Source of the DNA: Pectinatus frisingensis
GTDB lineage: Bacteria; Bacillota; Negativicutes; Selenomonadales; Selenomonadaceae
Length of the DNA: 64,000 nt
Direction: 5' to 3'
Assembly (NCBI RefSeq): GCF_015732285.1
Contig: NZ_WIQU01000054.1
Span: 88,707-152,706, forward strand
Below, in pieces: positions 1 to 11,920 of this stretch. The translations under genes and the position numbers were made by a program. Numbering within the stretch: the first letter of the stretch is position 1; each line of letters starts with the position of its first letter. Below the pieces are notes generated by a model. It did not search any database. It was not told the DNA's origin and saw nothing but the letters and a program-made list of their open reading frames with translations.

Positions 1-1
1 T

Positions 2-268
2 AAACGTGGTGGACAGGTTTGGATAAAGATTTTCCCGGATAAGCCAGTTACAGCAAAACCTGCTGAAACTCGTATGGGTAGTGGTAAGGGCTCACCGGAA
101 TACTGGGTAGCAGTAGTAAAACCGGGCCGCATCATGTTTGAAATGGGCGGTGTAACTGAAGAAACGGCAAGAGAAGCTATGCGTCTTGCCGGGCATAAGT
201 TGCCAATAAAGACGAAGTTTATAAAACGTGCAGATCAGCAAGAGGGCGGTGAAGTAAATGAAGGTTAA
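2..268 (+). CDS. rplP: 50S ribosomal protein L16, C-terminal part
   Basis: The gene is cut by the window edge; the readable frame begins at base 2 with [20 protein letters not shown] and runs 88 residues to a TAA. The [20 protein letters not shown] stretch is characteristic of L16, which binds 23S rRNA near the A site of the large subunit. Its last 11 bases overlap the start of rpmC, the usual coupling in the S10 operon. The identification is secure; the N-terminal part lies outside the window. Confidence 0.97.
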   Translation, partial: KRGGQVWIKIFPDKPVTAKPAETRMGSGKGSPEYWVAVVKPGRIMFEMGGVTEETAREAMRLAGHKLPIKTKFIKRADQQEGGEVNEG

Positions 269-458
269 AGATATACGTGATATGAGTGACGGTGAACTTA
301 ACCAGAAACTTGCTTCACTTAAAGAAGAGCTTTTTAATCTGAGATTTCAGTTGGCTACCGGTCAGCTGGAAAATCCGATGCGTATCAAAAGCATCAAAAA
401 GACAATCGCTCGTATTAAAACGATTCAGCGTGAGCAGGAATTAAATGCAAATGCTTAA
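258..458 (+). CDS. rpmC: 50S ribosomal protein L29
   Basis: A 66-residue protein beginning [18 protein letters not shown], with the two-helix pattern and the [17 protein letters not shown] core of L29. L29 lies near the polypeptide exit tunnel and contacts the chaperone and SRP docking site. The ATG lies inside the end of rplP (11-base overlap), so it is translationally coupled. Length is normal for the family. Confidence 0.97.
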   Translation: MKVKDIRDMSDGELNQKLASLKEELFNLRFQLATGQLENPMRIKSIKKTIARIKTIQREQELNANA

Positions 459-492
459 TGATGATGATATGCAGAAGGAAGGAGGCTCTTTT

Positions 493-750
493 ATGAGTGA
501 AAGAAATGAACGCAAGACCAAAATTGGTAAAGTTGTAAGTGATAAAATGGATAAAACCGTTGTGGTAGCTGTTGAAGACCTTGAACAACATGCACTTTAT
601 AAAAAACTTATAAAAAAGACGGTTAAATTCAAGGCTCATGATGAAAATAACGATGCTCACATTGGCGATACCGTTTCTCTTATGGAAACACGTCCATTAT
701 CTAAAAGTAAATGCTGGAGAGTCGTTAAAATTCTTGAACGGGCGAAATAA
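493..750 (+). CDS. rpsQ: 30S ribosomal protein S17
   Basis: An 85-residue S17 starting [20 protein letters not shown]. The frame is open further upstream, from 445, but that extension would overlap rpmC. The ATG at 493 has a good ribosome binding site (GGAGG at 481-485), so it is taken as the start. The [13 protein letters not shown] segment is typical of S17, which binds 16S rRNA early in small-subunit assembly. Confidence 0.96.
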   Translation: MSERNERKTKIGKVVSDKMDKTVVVAVEDLEQHALYKKLIKKTVKFKAHDENNDAHIGDTVSLMETRPLSKSKCWRVVKILERAK

Positions 751-787
751 TTGAATACTAAGGATTTTAATAAGGGAGGTAAAGCAA

Positions 788-1156
788 TTGATCCAACAAC
801 AGACAATGCTCAATGTTGGTGATAACACTGGAGCTAAAGAAATCATGTGTATCCGTGTTATGGGAGGATCCTATCGTAAGTATGCCAACATCGGTGATAT
901 AATTGTCGCCGCAGTGAAATCTGCGTCTCCTGGTGGTATGGTGAAAAAAGGGGAGGTCGTTAGAGCTGTAATCGTGCGTTCTAAAAAGGGACTGAGAAGG
1001 CAAGACGGCTCTTATATCCGCTTTGATGAAAACGCAGCAGTTCTTATAAAAGATGATAAAACCCCGAAAGGAACTCGTATTTTTGGGCCTGTAGCCAGAG
1101 AATTGCGTGACAAAGACTTCATGAAAATCATCTCATTGGCTCCAGAAGTACTTTAA
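788..1156 (+). CDS. rplN: 50S ribosomal protein L14
   Basis: A 122-residue L14 (the normal length) starting at TTG 788 with [27 protein letters not shown] ribosome binding site lies at 774-780. L14 contacts 23S rRNA and 16S rRNA at an inter-subunit bridge. There is no in-frame ATG that would preserve the conserved N-terminus, so TTG is the supported start. Confidence 0.97.
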   Translation: MIQQQTMLNVGDNTGAKEIMCIRVMGGSYRKYANIGDIIVAAVKSASPGGMVKKGEVVRAVIVRSKKGLRRQDGSYIRFDENAAVLIKDDKTPKGTRIFGPVARELRDKDFMKIISLAPEVL

Positions 1157-1174
1157 TAATGAGGAGGTGCAGAA

Positions 1175-1507
1175 TTGTCACAGTATAAATTAAAGATAAA
1201 AAAAGGTGATACGGCAATCGTATTATCCGGTAAAGATAAGGGCAAGCAAGGTAAGGTTTTACAAGCACTGCCTAAAAAGAATAAGGTTGTAGTTGAAGGT
1301 ATTAATAAAGTAAAACGTCATACAAAACCTAATCAAAATACTCCTAAAGGTGGAATTATTACTAAGGAAGCGCCGCTGTGTGCAGCTAAGGTTATGGTTG
1401 TATGTCCGGCATGCTCCAAACCGACCCGTGTTGCAAAAAAAGACGTAGATGGAAAGATGGTTCGTGTATGCAAAAAATGCGGCGAACTTTTAGACCAGGC
1501 AAAATAA
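1175..1507 (+). CDS. rplX: 50S ribosomal protein L24
   Basis: A 110-residue L24 starting at TTG 1175, eight bases after GAGGAGGTG. The N-terminal KOW motif ([20 protein letters not shown]) is clear. The C-terminal half carries two CxxC pairs (CPAC and CKKC) that look like a zinc ribbon, as in many clostridial L24 proteins. L24 helps nucleate 50S assembly. Confidence 0.96.
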   Translation: MSQYKLKIKKGDTAIVLSGKDKGKQGKVLQALPKKNKVVVEGINKVKRHTKPNQNTPKGGIITKEAPLCAAKVMVVCPACSKPTRVAKKDVDGKMVRVCKKCGELLDQAK

Positions 1508-1525
1508 TAAGGGAAGGAGGCAATA

Positions 1526-2068
1526 TTGGTGGATAGATTGCAGGAAAAATATTTAAAAGAAGTAGTTCCGGCTCTGACTGAAAAATTTGGTTACAAAAAT
1601 CCAATGCAGCTGCCTAAAGTAGAAAAAATAATCATTAATATGAGTGTTGGTGAAGCTGTAGGAAATTCAAAAGCACTTGACTCTGCTGTTGAAGATTTAA
1701 CCGTAATTGCAGGGCAGAAACCGATTCTTACCAGAGCTAAAAAGTCATTGGCTGCATGGAAATTGCGCGCTGGAATGCCAATAGGATGTAAAGTAACCAT
1801 GCGCGGTACCCGTATGTATCAGTTTTTAGATAAATTTGTCAATATCGCATTGCCACGTGTACGTGATTTTCGTGGAGTAAGTGGTAAGGCTTTTGATGGT
1901 CGTGGTAATTATTCTGTAGGATTGAAAGAACAATTGATTTTCCCGGAAATCGAATATGATAAAATCGATAAAGTCCGTGGTATGAATATTATTGTTGTAA
2001 CAACGGCTAAAACTGACGAAGAGGCTAAAGAACTTCTCCGCCTTTTGGGAATGCCGTTCAGTGCATAA
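1526..2068 (+). CDS. rplE: 50S ribosomal protein L5
   Basis: An L5 of 180 residues if started at TTG 1526, or 179 if started at the next codon, GTG 1529. The binding site AGGAGG at 1515-1520 is compatible with both. The MPKVEKI-like region and [17 protein letters not shown] are typical. L5 binds 5S rRNA and the central protuberance. Confidence 0.96.
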   Translation: MVDRLQEKYLKEVVPALTEKFGYKNPMQLPKVEKIIINMSVGEAVGNSKALDSAVEDLTVIAGQKPILTRAKKSLAAWKLRAGMPIGCKVTMRGTRMYQFLDKFVNIALPRVRDFRGVSGKAFDGRGNYSVGLKEQLIFPEIEYDKIDKVRGMNIIVVTTAKTDEEAKELLRLLGMPFSA

Positions 2069-2088
2069 AAAGAGGGGGTAAGTTTTTA

Positions 2089-2274
2089 ATGGCCAAAAAG
2101 GCACTCATTGAAAAATGGAGTAAAGAACCAAAATATAAAGTTCGCCAATATAATAGATGTAAAATTTGTGGCCGTCCGCACGGTTATATGCGTAAATTTG
2201 ATATGTGCCGTATTTGTTTCAGAGAACAAAGCTATAAGGGTGCAATACCTGGCGTAACAAAAGCCAGCTGGTAA
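2089..2274 (+). CDS. rpsN: 30S ribosomal protein S14, zinc-binding (type Z)
   Basis: A 61-residue S14 of the short zinc-binding class. The four ligands are visible as CKIC and CRIC around residues 24-43, ending in the usual KASW. This class does not need a separate zinc-free paralogue. It sits between rplE and rpsH as in most Firmicutes. Confidence 0.97.
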   Translation: MAKKALIEKWSKEPKYKVRQYNRCKICGRPHGYMRKFDMCRICFREQSYKGAIPGVTKASW

Positions 2275-2303
2275 AGTTAGAAAGAAAGGAGGATATCGAT
2301 TTT

Positions 2304-2702
2304 ATGGGAATGACTGATCCGATTGCAGATATGCTTACACGTTTGCGCAATGCAAACTCTGTTTTACATGAAAAAGTTGAAATTCCTGGTTCTAATATCA
2401 AAAGAGCTATTGCTGACGTATTAAAAGAAGAAGGATTTATAAAAGATTACACTTTTACCAAGGATAATAAACAAGGTGTAATTACAATTAAATTAAAATA
2501 CGGACCTGACAGTGAACAGGTAATCACTGGAATAAAACGTATTTCCCGTCCCGGGCTTCGCGCTTATGTCAACAAAGATCAACTGCCGCGTGTTTTAGGC
2601 GGTCTTGGTATCGCAATAATATCCACTTCAAAGGGGATAATGAGTGATAAAAAGGCTCGCAGTACAGGTGTCGGCGGTGAAGTATTAGCTTACGTATGGT
2701 GA
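2304..2702 (+). CDS. rpsH: 30S ribosomal protein S8
   Basis: A 132-residue S8 starting [18 protein letters not shown], with the conserved C-terminal [20 protein letters not shown]. The ribosome binding site AAGGAGG lies about 12 bases upstream. S8 binds helix 21 of 16S rRNA and in many bacteria represses its own operon; no obvious mimic of the target was recognised here. Confidence 0.97.
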   Translation: MGMTDPIADMLTRLRNANSVLHEKVEIPGSNIKRAIADVLKEEGFIKDYTFTKDNKQGVITIKLKYGPDSEQVITGIKRISRPGLRAYVNKDQLPRVLGGLGIAIISTSKGIMSDKKARSTGVGGEVLAYVW

Positions 2703-2726
2703 TTTTTAGAACTAGGAGGTGTACAA

Positions 2727-3278
2727 ATGTCAAGAATAGGAAGAGCACCTATTGAGATTCCCGCTGGTGTTACAGTTACAGTAGATGATAATAATCATGT
2801 AGTTGTAAAAGGTCCGAAAGGCGAATTATCTCGTACGTGCCATAAAGATATAAAGGTAGTCATTGAGGGAAATGTTATAACAGTGCAGCGTCCTTCAGAT
2901 GACAAAAATCATAGAGCATTACATGGTCTCACACGCAGTCTTATACATAATATGGTTGTGGGTGTTACTGAAGAATTTTCCAAAAATCTCGAAATTAATG
3001 GCGTGGGTTATAGAGCTACACAACAGGGGAAAAATCTTAATCTTTCATTAGGATTTTCACATCCTGTAGTAGTTGAACCACCGGCAGGAATTACTCTTAC
3101 TGCTCCGGCATCTAATAAAATCGTTGTATCCGGTATTGATAAAGAACTGGTTGGCGATGTAGCTGCTAAAATCCGCAGCTATAGAGAACCTGAACCTTAT
3201 AAGGGCAAGGGTATTAAATATGAAAATGAACATATTCGTCGTAAGGTTGGTAAAGCCGGCGGCAAGGGTGCTAAATGA
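2727..3278 (+). CDS. rplF: 50S ribosomal protein L6
   Basis: A 183-residue L6 ([17 protein letters not shown]) with the two repeated domains and the C-terminal [20 protein letters not shown] signature. It binds near the factor-binding site of the 50S subunit. It starts at ATG after AGGAGGTG. Confidence 0.97.
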   Translation: MSRIGRAPIEIPAGVTVTVDDNNHVVVKGPKGELSRTCHKDIKVVIEGNVITVQRPSDDKNHRALHGLTRSLIHNMVVGVTEEFSKNLEINGVGYRATQQGKNLNLSLGFSHPVVVEPPAGITLTAPASNKIVVSGIDKELVGDVAAKIRSYREPEPYKGKGIKYENEHIRRKVGKAGGKGAK

Positions 3279-3305
3279 TTTTTTTAAGGGAAAGGAGCAA
3301 TTGAC

Positions 3306-3665
3306 GTGTTTAAAAGACAGGATAAGAATAAAGCTCGTCAAAAACGTCATCTGCGTGTACGCAATCGTATATCCGGTACACCGGAAAGACCTCGCTTAAA
3401 CGTATTTCGCAGTCTCAGCAATGTTTATGCACAGGTAATCGATGATGTGAATGGGGTTACATTGGCGGCAGCCAGTTCGAAGGATAAGGGATTTGAAAAC
3501 TACGGCGGTAACGTTGAGGCAGCTAAGGCTGTTGGTACTGCAGTAGCAAAGGCTGCGACAGCTAAGGGTATTACAGAAGTTGTATTTGATCGCAGTGGAT
3601 ATATATATCATGGCCGTGTCGCTGCTTTAGCAGATGCAGCCCGTGAAGCAGGACTTAAATTCTAA
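3306..3665 (+). CDS. rplR: 50S ribosomal protein L18
   Basis: A 119-residue L18 that starts at GTG 3306, after an AAAGGAG site. Conserved parts are [20 protein letters not shown] and the C-terminal [21 protein letters not shown]18 carries 5S rRNA into the 50S subunit with L5. Position between rplF and rpsE is standard. Confidence 0.97.
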   Translation: MFKRQDKNKARQKRHLRVRNRISGTPERPRLNVFRSLSNVYAQVIDDVNGVTLAAASSKDKGFENYGGNVEAAKAVGTAVAKAATAKGITEVVFDRSGYIYHGRVAALADAAREAGLKF

Positions 3666-3687
3666 TTACAGAACAGGAGGTTAATTA

Positions 3688-4188
3688 ATGGCCAAAATAG
3701 ATGCTAATGCGCTTGAATTGCAGGAAAAAGTTGTATATATAAATCGCGTTGCCAAAGTTGTAAAAGGCGGTCGTCGTTTTTCTTTTAGTGCTTTGGTTGT
3801 CGTCGGCGATAAAAATGGACATGTTGGTGCGGGTCTTGGTAAAGCCAGTGAAGTACCGGAAGCAATCAGAAAAGGCATTGAAGATGCGAAAAAGAATCTT
3901 ATTGAAGTTTCATTAGTTGAAAAAACTATACCGCATCAGATTACGGGTATTTTTGGTGCCGGTAAAGTTCTTTTAAAGCCGGCGGCAAAAGGTACTGGTG
4001 TTATTGCCGGTGGCCCTGCCCGTGCTGTATTGGAATTGTGTGGAATTGGCGATATCTTGACAAAATCACTGGGTTCATCAAATCCTAATAATATGGTACG
4101 TGCTACTATTGGTGGGTTGGGTCAATTAAAAAAAGCAGAAACAGTTGCCCAATTGCGCGGCAAGACTGTTCAGGAACTTTTGGGTTAA
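3688..4188 (+). CDS. rpsE: 30S ribosomal protein S5
   Basis: A 166-residue S5 with the double-stranded-RNA-binding fold ([19 protein letters not shown]) and the C-terminal domain ([19 protein letters not shown]). It works in decoding accuracy with S4. The next gene, rpmD, starts 13 bases after its stop codon. Confidence 0.97.
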   Translation: MAKIDANALELQEKVVYINRVAKVVKGGRRFSFSALVVVGDKNGHVGAGLGKASEVPEAIRKGIEDAKKNLIEVSLVEKTIPHQITGIFGAGKVLLKPAAKGTGVIAGGPARAVLELCGIGDILTKSLGSSNPNNMVRATIGGLGQLKKAETVAQLRGKTVQELLG

Positions 4189-4201
4189 GGAGGTTATTTC
4201 A

Positions 4202-4387
4202 ATGGCAAAACTGAAAGTTACTCTTACCCGCAGCCTTATCGGTCATCCGCAGGATCAGCGCGCGACCGTTAAAGCATTAGGTTTAAGGAAAATTAATTCC
4301 GTGGTAGAAAAAGATGATAATCCGGCTATTCGCGGTATGATTCATAAAGTAGAACATCTCGTAAAAGTCGAAGAAATTAATTTATAA
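4202..4387 (+). CDS. rpmD: 50S ribosomal protein L30
   Basis: A 61-residue L30 starting [20 protein letters not shown]. The frame is open 19 codons upstream, but the ATG at 4202 follows a TAAGGAGG site and gives the family's standard length. The single ferredoxin-like domain is complete. Confidence 0.96.
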   Translation: MAKLKVTLTRSLIGHPQDQRATVKALGLRKINSVVEKDDNPAIRGMIHKVEHLVKVEEINL

Positions 4388-4403
4388 TAAAAGGGGGTGC
4401 CAT

Positions 4404-4850
4404 GTGGCTATGAATTTACATGAATTGGCTCCGGCTCCAGGTTCAAAGAAAACACGTATTCGCGTTGGACGCGGTCTTGGTTCCGGTTGGGGAAAAACCT
4501 CAGGACGCGGTCATAAAGGCCAGAACTCCCGTGCTGGTGGTGGTGTCCGTACTGGTTTTGAAGGTGGACAGATGCCGCTATATCGCAGGCTGCCAAAACG
4601 TGGCTTCAAAAATATTTTTGGTAAAGAATATGCAGAAGTCAACGTTTGTATGTTAGAACGTTTTGAAGACGGCAGTGTAGTTGATGCTGTTACTTTAGTT
4701 GAATCCGGCATACTGAAAAATGTATGCGAGGGTGTCCGTATCCTTGGTAATGGTGAAATAACAAAAAAACTTACTGTAAGAGCACAGGGGTTTACAAAAT
4801 CTGCTGAAGAAAAGATCAAAGCAGCAGGCGGCCAAATTGAGGTGATCTGA
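4404..4850 (+). CDS. rplO: 50S ribosomal protein L15
   Basis: A 148-residue L15 with the glycine- and arginine-rich N-terminal extension ([20 protein letters not shown]) and the C-terminal globular domain. GTG 4404 lies at good distance from AAGGGGGTG; ATG 4410 is the alternative and would remove two residues. L15 is a late assembly protein and sits just before secY, as usual. Confidence 0.96.
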   Translation: MAMNLHELAPAPGSKKTRIRVGRGLGSGWGKTSGRGHKGQNSRAGGGVRTGFEGGQMPLYRRLPKRGFKNIFGKEYAEVNVCMLERFEDGSVVDAVTLVESGILKNVCEGVRILGNGEITKKLTVRAQGFTKSAEEKIKAAGGQIEVI

Positions 4851-4851
4851 G

Positions 4852-6763
<1,912 letters not shown>

Positions 6764-6906
6764 TAATAAGTTTATGTCGGATAGTAGTTTAATAAGGACG
6801 CTATTGAGACAATTCATTACAATAATGTTGGGCAGATATGGTTCCCTGGGAAAAGGTTGCCTGAAAACTCAGTTGGCCCAATCTTTATTCGAAAAGGAGC
6901 AGTTTC
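6764..6906 (+). other. adk-infA gap with nested inverted repeats; no map gene
   Basis: These 143 bases lie where map, and often a KOW-domain gene, are found in related operons. No methionine aminopeptidase fragment is recognisable. TTGGGC (6828-6833) can pair with GCCCAA (6876-6881), enclosing TTCCC/GGGAA (6842-6852) and CTGA/TCAG (6861-6872). A 52-codon frame (ATG 6756 to TAA 6914) bridges the gap but has no ribosome binding site. A structured mRNA leader for infA is possible; nothing is proven. Confidence 0.35.
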
Positions 6907-7125
6907 ATGTCTAAACAAGATGTAATTGAAGTTGAAGGTAGAGTGCTTGAAGCATTACCAAATGCAATGTTTCAGGTAGAACTGGAAAACGGCCATGTCG
7001 TTTTAGCTCACGTATCCGGCAAGATTCGTATGAATTTTATCCGAATACTGCCGGGGGATAAGGTTACGATTGAGCTTACGCCATATGATCTTACCCGAGG
7101 CCGTATCACTTATCGATTTAAGTAA
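6907..7125 (+). CDS. infA: Translation initiation factor IF-1
   Basis: A 72-residue IF-1 with the complete S1/OB fold ([48 protein letters not shown]). It binds the A site of the 30S subunit during initiation. It starts behind AAAGGAG and is followed by rpmJ, the usual order. Confidence 0.98.
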   Translation: MSKQDVIEVEGRVLEALPNAMFQVELENGHVVLAHVSGKIRMNFIRILPGDKVTIELTPYDLTRGRITYRFK

Positions 7126-7173
7126 TACTCATTGGGGAAGATTAGAGGAATATTGCTGAAAGGAGTAATTGCA

Positions 7174-7287
7174 ATGAAAGTACGTCCATCAGTAAAACGT
7201 ATTTGCGAAAAATGTAAAATAATTAAACGTAAAGGCCGGGTAATGGTCATTTGCGAAAACCCTAAACATAAACAAAAACAAGGATAA
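7174..7287 (+). CDS. rpmJ: 50S ribosomal protein L36
   Basis: A 37-residue L36 read directly from the sequence: [20 protein letters not shown], then a short basic tail ending HKQKQG. The zinc ligands CEKC, a further Cys and a His are all present, so this is the zinc-binding form. AAGGAG at 7159-7164 lies about nine bases upstream. It sits between infA and rpsM as expected. Confidence 0.97.
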   Translation: MKVRPSVKRICEKCKIIKRKGRVMVICENPKHKQKQG

Positions 7288-7305
7288 TAGGAGGTGTGTT
7301 AACAT

Positions 7306-7683
7306 ATGGCACGTATTGCCGGTGTAGATTTACCACGTGATAAACGGATGGAAGTCGCTTTAACATATATTTTTGGTATTGGTCCAAAATCTTCACGTGA
7401 CATCTTGGCGATGACAGGTATTAATCCTGATACTCGGTCTCGTGATTTAACAGAAGATGAAGTTGCTAAGCTGCGTGAGGCAATTGAAAAAAATTATAGT
7501 GTTGAAGGGGATCTTCGTCGTGAAGTATCACTTAACATTAAACGCTTGGTAGAAATTGGCTGTTATCGCGGCAGACGGCATCGTTTTGGACTTCCTGTCC
7601 GTGGACAGAATACAAAAAACAATGCACGTACAAGAAAAGGTCCGAAAAAGACTATTATGGGCAAGAAGAAAGAAGTATTATAA
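7306..7683 (+). CDS. rpsM: 30S ribosomal protein S13
   Basis: A 125-residue S13 starting [20 protein letters not shown], with the H2TH-like region and the basic tail [10 protein letters not shown]. It forms inter-subunit bridges and contacts the P-site tRNA. An AGGAGGTG site precedes the ATG. Confidence 0.97.
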   Translation: MARIAGVDLPRDKRMEVALTYIFGIGPKSSRDILAMTGINPDTRSRDLTEDEVAKLREAIEKNYSVEGDLRREVSLNIKRLVEIGCYRGRRHRFGLPVRGQNTKNNARTRKGPKKTIMGKKKEVL

Positions 7684-7696
7684 GGAGGGGTAGAAT

Positions 7697-8086
7697 TTGC
7701 CAGTAAGTAAATCTCGTCCCAAAAAAAGAGAACGTAAAAATATTGAATTTGGCGTAGCACATATTCGTTCAACATTCAATAATACAATTGTTACGATTAC
7801 TGATAAAAACGGTAATGCACTTTCTTGGGCAAGTGCCGGTGGACTTGGCTTCAGAGGTTCCCGTAAAAGCACACCGTTTGCGGCTCAGATGGCGGCAGAA
7901 GTAGCAGCTAAGGCTGCTATGGAACATGGACTAAAACAAGTAGAAGTTTATGTAAAAGGACCGGGAGCAGGTCGTGAAGCGGCTATTCGGTCACTTCAGG
8001 CTACGGGACTTGAAGTTAATATGATTAAGGACGTTACGCCAATTCCACATAACGGCTGTCGTCCACCAAAACGCAGAAGAGTATAA
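7697..8086 (+). CDS. rpsK: 30S ribosomal protein S11
   Basis: A 129-residue S11 starting at TTG 7697 behind AAGGAGGGG. Conserved segments include [20 protein letters not shown] and the C-terminal [16 protein letters not shown]. It forms part of the mRNA exit cleft of the 30S platform. The TTG start keeps the full basic N-terminus. Confidence 0.97.
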   Translation: MPVSKSRPKKRERKNIEFGVAHIRSTFNNTIVTITDKNGNALSWASAGGLGFRGSRKSTPFAAQMAAEVAAKAAMEHGLKQVEVYVKGPGAGREAAIRSLQATGLEVNMIKDVTPIPHNGCRPPKRRRV

Positions 8087-8106
8087 TAGGAGGGAAGAAT
8101 AGATAA

Positions 8107-8694
8107 ATGGCAATTGATAGAGCACCGTCATTGAAAAGATGCCGTTCATTGGGAATTGAAGCTGCTGTAGTTGGTCTGGGTAAGAAATCTAAACGCCAGC
8201 CGCGTCGCACTGGTCGTAAAATAAGTGAATACGGTACGCAGCTGAGAGAAAAACAAAAAGCAAAATTTATATATGGCGTATTGGAAAAGCAATTTCGTCT
8301 TTATTATGATAAAGCTAAAAAAATGCAGGGTGTTACCGGTGAAAACCTTTTGCTTTTACTGGAAAGAAGACTTGACAACGTGGTGTTTCGGTTAGGTATT
8401 GCGAATACCCGGCGTCAGGCTCGGCAAATGGTAACGCATGGTCATATTGTTGTTAATGGCAAGTGTGTTGATATTCCGTCAGCACTTGTTAAAGCAAATG
8501 ATGTCGTGGGGATCAGGGAAAAGAGCCGTTCCAGTGAATTGTTCAAGGCAATTGCTGAATCCGGCAATAAACTGAGTGTTCCGGCTTGGCTTAGTGCCGG
8601 TGAATTAGGTGGTACTGTTACCAGATTCCCAAATCGTGATGAAATCGATGTTCCAGTAGACGAACAGGCTATCGTCGAATTGTACTCCAGATAA
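8107..8694 (+). CDS. rpsD: 30S ribosomal protein S4
   Basis: A 195-residue S4. The N-terminal domain lacks the four-cysteine zinc site of some S4 proteins (a single Cys is seen), followed by the S4 RNA-binding domain ([20 protein letters not shown]). It nucleates 30S assembly and often represses the alpha operon. It precedes rpoA, the normal order. Confidence 0.96.
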   Translation: MAIDRAPSLKRCRSLGIEAAVVGLGKKSKRQPRRTGRKISEYGTQLREKQKAKFIYGVLEKQFRLYYDKAKKMQGVTGENLLLLLERRLDNVVFRLGIANTRRQARQMVTHGHIVVNGKCVDIPSALVKANDVVGIREKSRSSELFKAIAESGNKLSVPAWLSAGELGGTVTRFPNRDEIDVPVDEQAIVELYSR

Positions 8695-8755
8695 TATGTC
8701 GTAGTGGTCATAGTGTGGCAATTTATAGGCATAGAACAAAGGAGGGGAACCTTAG

Positions 8756-9715
8756 ATGATCGAGATCGAAAAGCCTAAAATAGAAATTGTGGAATTAAGT
8801 GAAGATCAAAAATATGGCAAATTCATTTGTGAACCGCTTGAACGTGGTTATGGTACAACACTAGGAAATTCGCTGCGGCGGATTTTGTTGTCATCGTTGA
8901 TGGGAGCGGCTATTACATCGATAAAGATTGATGGTGTGCTTCATGAATTTTCCACAATACCGGGTGTGCGGGATGATGTTACTAATATTATCTTAAATTT
9001 AAAATCATTATGCTTTAAAATGCATAACGATGATCCACACACAATAAGTATAGATGTTACTGGCGAAAAAGAAGTAACTGGTGCTGATATCAAGGCTGAC
9101 GCTGATATTGAAGTATTAAATCCCGATCTGCATATAGCAACTATTGATGAAAGTGGCTCACTTAAGATGGAAATGACTGTTGAACGCGGCCGTGGATATG
9201 TTCCGGCAGATAAGAATAAAAAACCTGATCAGCCTATCGGTGTTATTCCTATCGATTCAATTTTTTCTCCTATTCAGCGGGTGAACTACACTGTGTCAGA
9301 TACTCGTGTGGGTAATGTTACAGATTATGATAAGCTGACTTTGGAAGTGTGGACTAATGGTTCATTACGCCCGGAAGAAGCAATCAGCAAATCTGCTAGT
9401 ATACTAATTGCCCATTTCAAACTTTTCCAAAGTATGGCGGGCTGTTCAGAGGAAGAAAATGAATCAGAAAGCACCTTCATGGAAAATGAAGAAGATGATG
9501 CAAACAAGGTAATGGAAATGACTATAGAGGATCTTGATTTATCAGTCAGATCGTTTAATTGTTTGAAGCGGGCGGAAATCAATACGGTTGCTGATCTTGT
9601 GCAAAAGTCAGATGATGATATGATGAAAGTCAGAAATTTGGGTCGCAAATCACTTGATGAAGTGAGAAATAAGCTGAAAGAATTAGGCCTTTCACTTGCA
9701 CATAATGAAGAATAG
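8756..9715 (+). CDS. rpoA: DNA-directed RNA polymerase alpha subunit
   Basis: A 319-residue alpha subunit. The N-terminal assembly domain (about 1-230) carries [20 protein letters not shown]. An acidic linker rich in Glu follows, then the C-terminal domain with [19 protein letters not shown] and [15 protein letters not shown], which contacts UP elements and activators. An AAAGGAGGGG site precedes the ATG. Confidence 0.98.
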   Translation: MIEIEKPKIEIVELSEDQKYGKFICEPLERGYGTTLGNSLRRILLSSLMGAAITSIKIDGVLHEFSTIPGVRDDVTNIILNLKSLCFKMHNDDPHTISIDVTGEKEVTGADIKADADIEVLNPDLHIATIDESGSLKMEMTVERGRGYVPADKNKKPDQPIGVIPIDSIFSPIQRVNYTVSDTRVGNVTDYDKLTLEVWTNGSLRPEEAISKSASILIAHFKLFQSMAGCSEEENESESTFMENEEDDANKVMEMTIEDLDLSVRSFNCLKRAEINTVADLVQKSDDDMMKVRNLGRKSLDEVRNKLKELGLSLAHNEE

Positions 9716-9726
9716 GAGGGAAAAAA

Positions 9727-10062
9727 TTGAGAAAGTTAGGTCGTGACAGCAGTGCACGTCGTGCGCTTTTTCGCACCGTACTGACGTCATTATTTAAACA
9801 CGAACGCATAGAAACAACAGAAGCTAAAGCAAAAGAAATAAGCGGGTTAGCTGAGAAAATGATTACTTTGGCAAAACAGGGCGACTTGCATGCACGCCGT
9901 CAGATTGCTGCTGATTTATTAGATGAATCAGTAATCAAAAAATTATTTGATGAAATAGCACCTTCGTATAATGAACGTCAGGGTGGCTATACTCGTATTC
10001 TTAAACTTGGTCCTCGTCGCGGTGATGCCGCTCCGATGGTAATCCTTGAATTAGTAAAATAA
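9727..10062 (+). CDS. rplQ: 50S ribosomal protein L17
   Basis: A 111-residue L17 starting at TTG 9727 ([20 protein letters not shown]), behind GGAGGG. It is the last gene of the ribosomal super-operon and is followed by two hairpins, the second a strong terminator. Confidence 0.97.
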   Translation: MRKLGRDSSARRALFRTVLTSLFKHERIETTEAKAKEISGLAEKMITLAKQGDLHARRQIAADLLDESVIKKLFDEIAPSYNERQGGYTRILKLGPRRGDAAPMVILELVK

Positions 10063-10067
10063 TAAAA

Positions 10068-10146
10068 TTCTCATTACTTGGGTGATGCCTGGTGATAATG
10101 AGAAGTGTCTTTATAAGAACTGTCTTTGGGCGGTTCTTATTTTTTT
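10068..10146 (+). terminator. Terminator of the ribosomal operon (two hairpins)
   Basis: A 9-bp inverted repeat (10068-10076 with 10096-10104) is followed by ATAAGAAC (10113-10120) pairing perfectly with GTTCTTAT (10133-10140), which runs into a T tract (10140-10146). The second hairpin is a standard Rho-independent terminator for the plus-strand operon. Confidence 0.9.
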
Positions 10147-10151
10147 GCAAA

Positions 10152-10200
10152 TAAAAAAACATTTATTATGGCATATTAAATTACCATGATAAATGTTTTA
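10152..10200 (-). terminator. Terminator of the suf operon
   Basis: A 15-bp stem (10157-10171 with 10184-10198, one G-U pair) lies 37 bases after the sufU stop. On the minus strand the stem is followed by a run of T (complement of 10153-10159). Confidence 0.85.
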
Positions 10201-10236
10201 AAAATATTATATAAATAGCTATTGTAAATAATTAAA

Positions 10237-10719
10237 TTATTTTTGTTTTTTTTCTTTTAACATTTCATTTAACGTGTGCCATGCTAAAACAGCACATTTA
10301 ACACGAGCCGGCATATGGGAAACATCTTTTAAAGCCATTGCTTCGTCTAATTCTTCAAGTTTTTTCGGATCAGTTTCCTCACCGCGAATCATATCAATAA
10401 ATAAGTCGGTAAGTTTTATTGCTTCATCGATGCTCTTACCAATGATGAGATCAGCCATTATGTCGGTTGAAGCCTGTGATATAGCACAACCCTGTCCATT
10501 GAAAGCGGCATCTTTGATGATATCGTTTACCACATTTATTTCTAAAACAATTTCATCACCACAACTGGGATTTAAGCCTTTTTTTACCAGAATTTCATCA
10601 GCTTCACATTTAGGGTTTATTGCTGTTTTGTGATCGCTGGCTTGTAATAATTTGTGTTTATGATCCGGATGCATATTATGTTCCATGAGAATATCATTAT
10701 AAATATTATTTAACGCCAT
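10237..10719 (-). CDS. sufU: Iron-sulfur cluster assembly scaffold/sulfurtransfer protein SufU
   Basis: A 160-residue IscU-fold protein of the SufU class. The three cysteines are at 53 (NPSCGD), 78 (GQGCAIS) and 142 (ARVKCAVLAW), with Asp55 completing the zinc site. An extra segment between the second and third cysteine is typical of SufU. In Firmicutes it takes the persulfide from SufS, and an older scaffold role has also been proposed. It is the last gene of sufCBDSU and overlaps sufS by 14 bases. Confidence 0.95.
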   Translation of the reverse strand: MALNNIYNDILMEHNMHPDHKHKLLQASDHKTAINPKCEADEILVKKGLNPSCGDEIVLEINVVNDIIKDAAFNGQGCAISQASTDIMADLIIGKSIDEAIKLTDLFIDMIRGEETDPKKLEELDEAMALKDVSHMPARVKCAVLAWHTLNEMLKEKKQK

Positions 10720-11920
10720 GAAAATAACTCCTTATGTATTTTACTTGCTCGATAAGTTGTTTTATATCGGCCTTGTCATTATAAAAGGCAATGCTGGCCC
10801 GACAGCAGAAGTTGCACTTTAAAAAACGCATAAGCGGTTGGGCACAATGATGTCCGCCACGAATTGCAACATTCCCGGAATCCATTAGGGAAGCAACGTC
10901 GTGTGGGTGGATATTTTCAATGTTAAAAGCTATTACGCCATGATGGGCTGAAAAATTGTTGCTGCCATATATTGTTATATAAGGCAGTTTACTGAGCTCT
11001 TCACCGGCAAGATGACTAAGCTCAGTTTCTCGCTCGATGATTTTATTGTAACCAATAGATTCAATAAAATCAATAGCTGCAGCCAGCCCCACGGCACCAC
11101 CAACATTTTGGGTTCCAGCTTCGAATTTATAGGGCAACTCGGCGAAAGTGGCCGTTTGTTCATCGACATAGTCGATCATTTCACCACCAGTCAGAAAAGG
11201 CGGCATCGCTTCCAGATATTTTTCCTTACCATATAATATGCCGATCCCCATAGGGGCATACATTTTATGGCCGGAAAAAGAGTAGAAATCACAGTCAAGA
11301 GAAGAAACGTCAATTTTTTCATGGGGAATGGCCTGGGCACCGTCGATGGATACAACGATGTTGTGTGCATGGGCAATCGGTATCAATTCTTTTAAATTTT
11401 GTTCACTGCCTAAGACGTTTGATATCTGAGTCAGGGAAAGGATTTTGGTTTTGTCAGATATTTTATTTTTTAGTTCAGCTGTTGTTATAATTCCATCCTC
11501 GTTAGGGTATAAATAAATCAATTTAGCTTTATGGCGTTTGGCAGCTTGTTGCCAGGGAATCATGTTGCTATGGTGTTCCATTATTGATATGAGAATTTCA
11601 TCATCTGGCTGTAATAAAAGTTCGGATAGGCTAAATGCGATAAGATTAAGTGATTCAGAAGCATTTCGTGTATAAATAATTTCCTGCGCCTTAGCTGCAC
11701 CGATGAATTCGGCAATTTTTTTGCGGGCATTTTCATAGGCGTCAGTGGCTTTTTGTGATAATTCATAGAGACCGCGCAGGGGGTTGGCATTTTCGCGGCG
11801 ATAATAATCGGCTACAGCATCTATTACCATATCAGGTTTTTGTGTGGTGGCAGCATTGTCAAGATATGCTAAAGTGCTATTACGGCGCATTATTGGAAAG
11901 TAGTTTTTATAACGATTCAT
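10706..11920 (-). CDS. sufS: Cysteine desulfurase SufS
   Basis: A 404-residue type II cysteine desulfurase that provides sulfur for Fe-S clusters. The PLP lysine is at about residue 219 (SFSGHKMYAP) and the catalytic cysteine at about 359 (RGGHHCAQP). The frame is open to 11941, but the ATG at 11920 (MNRYKNYFP) has an AAGGA site upstream and overlaps sufD by 14 bases. It forms one translationally coupled unit with sufD and sufU. Confidence 0.95.
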   Translation of the reverse strand: MNRYKNYFPIMRRNSTLAYLDNAATTQKPDMVIDAVADYYRRENANPLRGLYELSQKATDAYENARKKIAEFIGAAKAQEIIYTRNASESLNLIAFSLSELLLQPDDEILISIMEHHSNMIPWQQAAKRHKAKLIYLYPNEDGIITTAELKNKISDKTKILSLTQISNVLGSEQNLKELIPIAHAHNIVVSIDGAQAIPHEKIDVSSLDCDFYSFSGHKMYAPMGIGILYGKEKYLEAMPPFLTGGEMIDYVDEQTATFAELPYKFEAGTQNVGGAVGLAAAIDFIESIGYNKIIERETELSHLAGEELSKLPYITIYGSNNFSAHHGVIAFNIENIHPHDVASLMDSGNVAIRGGHHCAQPLMRFLKCNFCCRASIAFYNDKADIKQLIEQVKYIRSYFHGVK

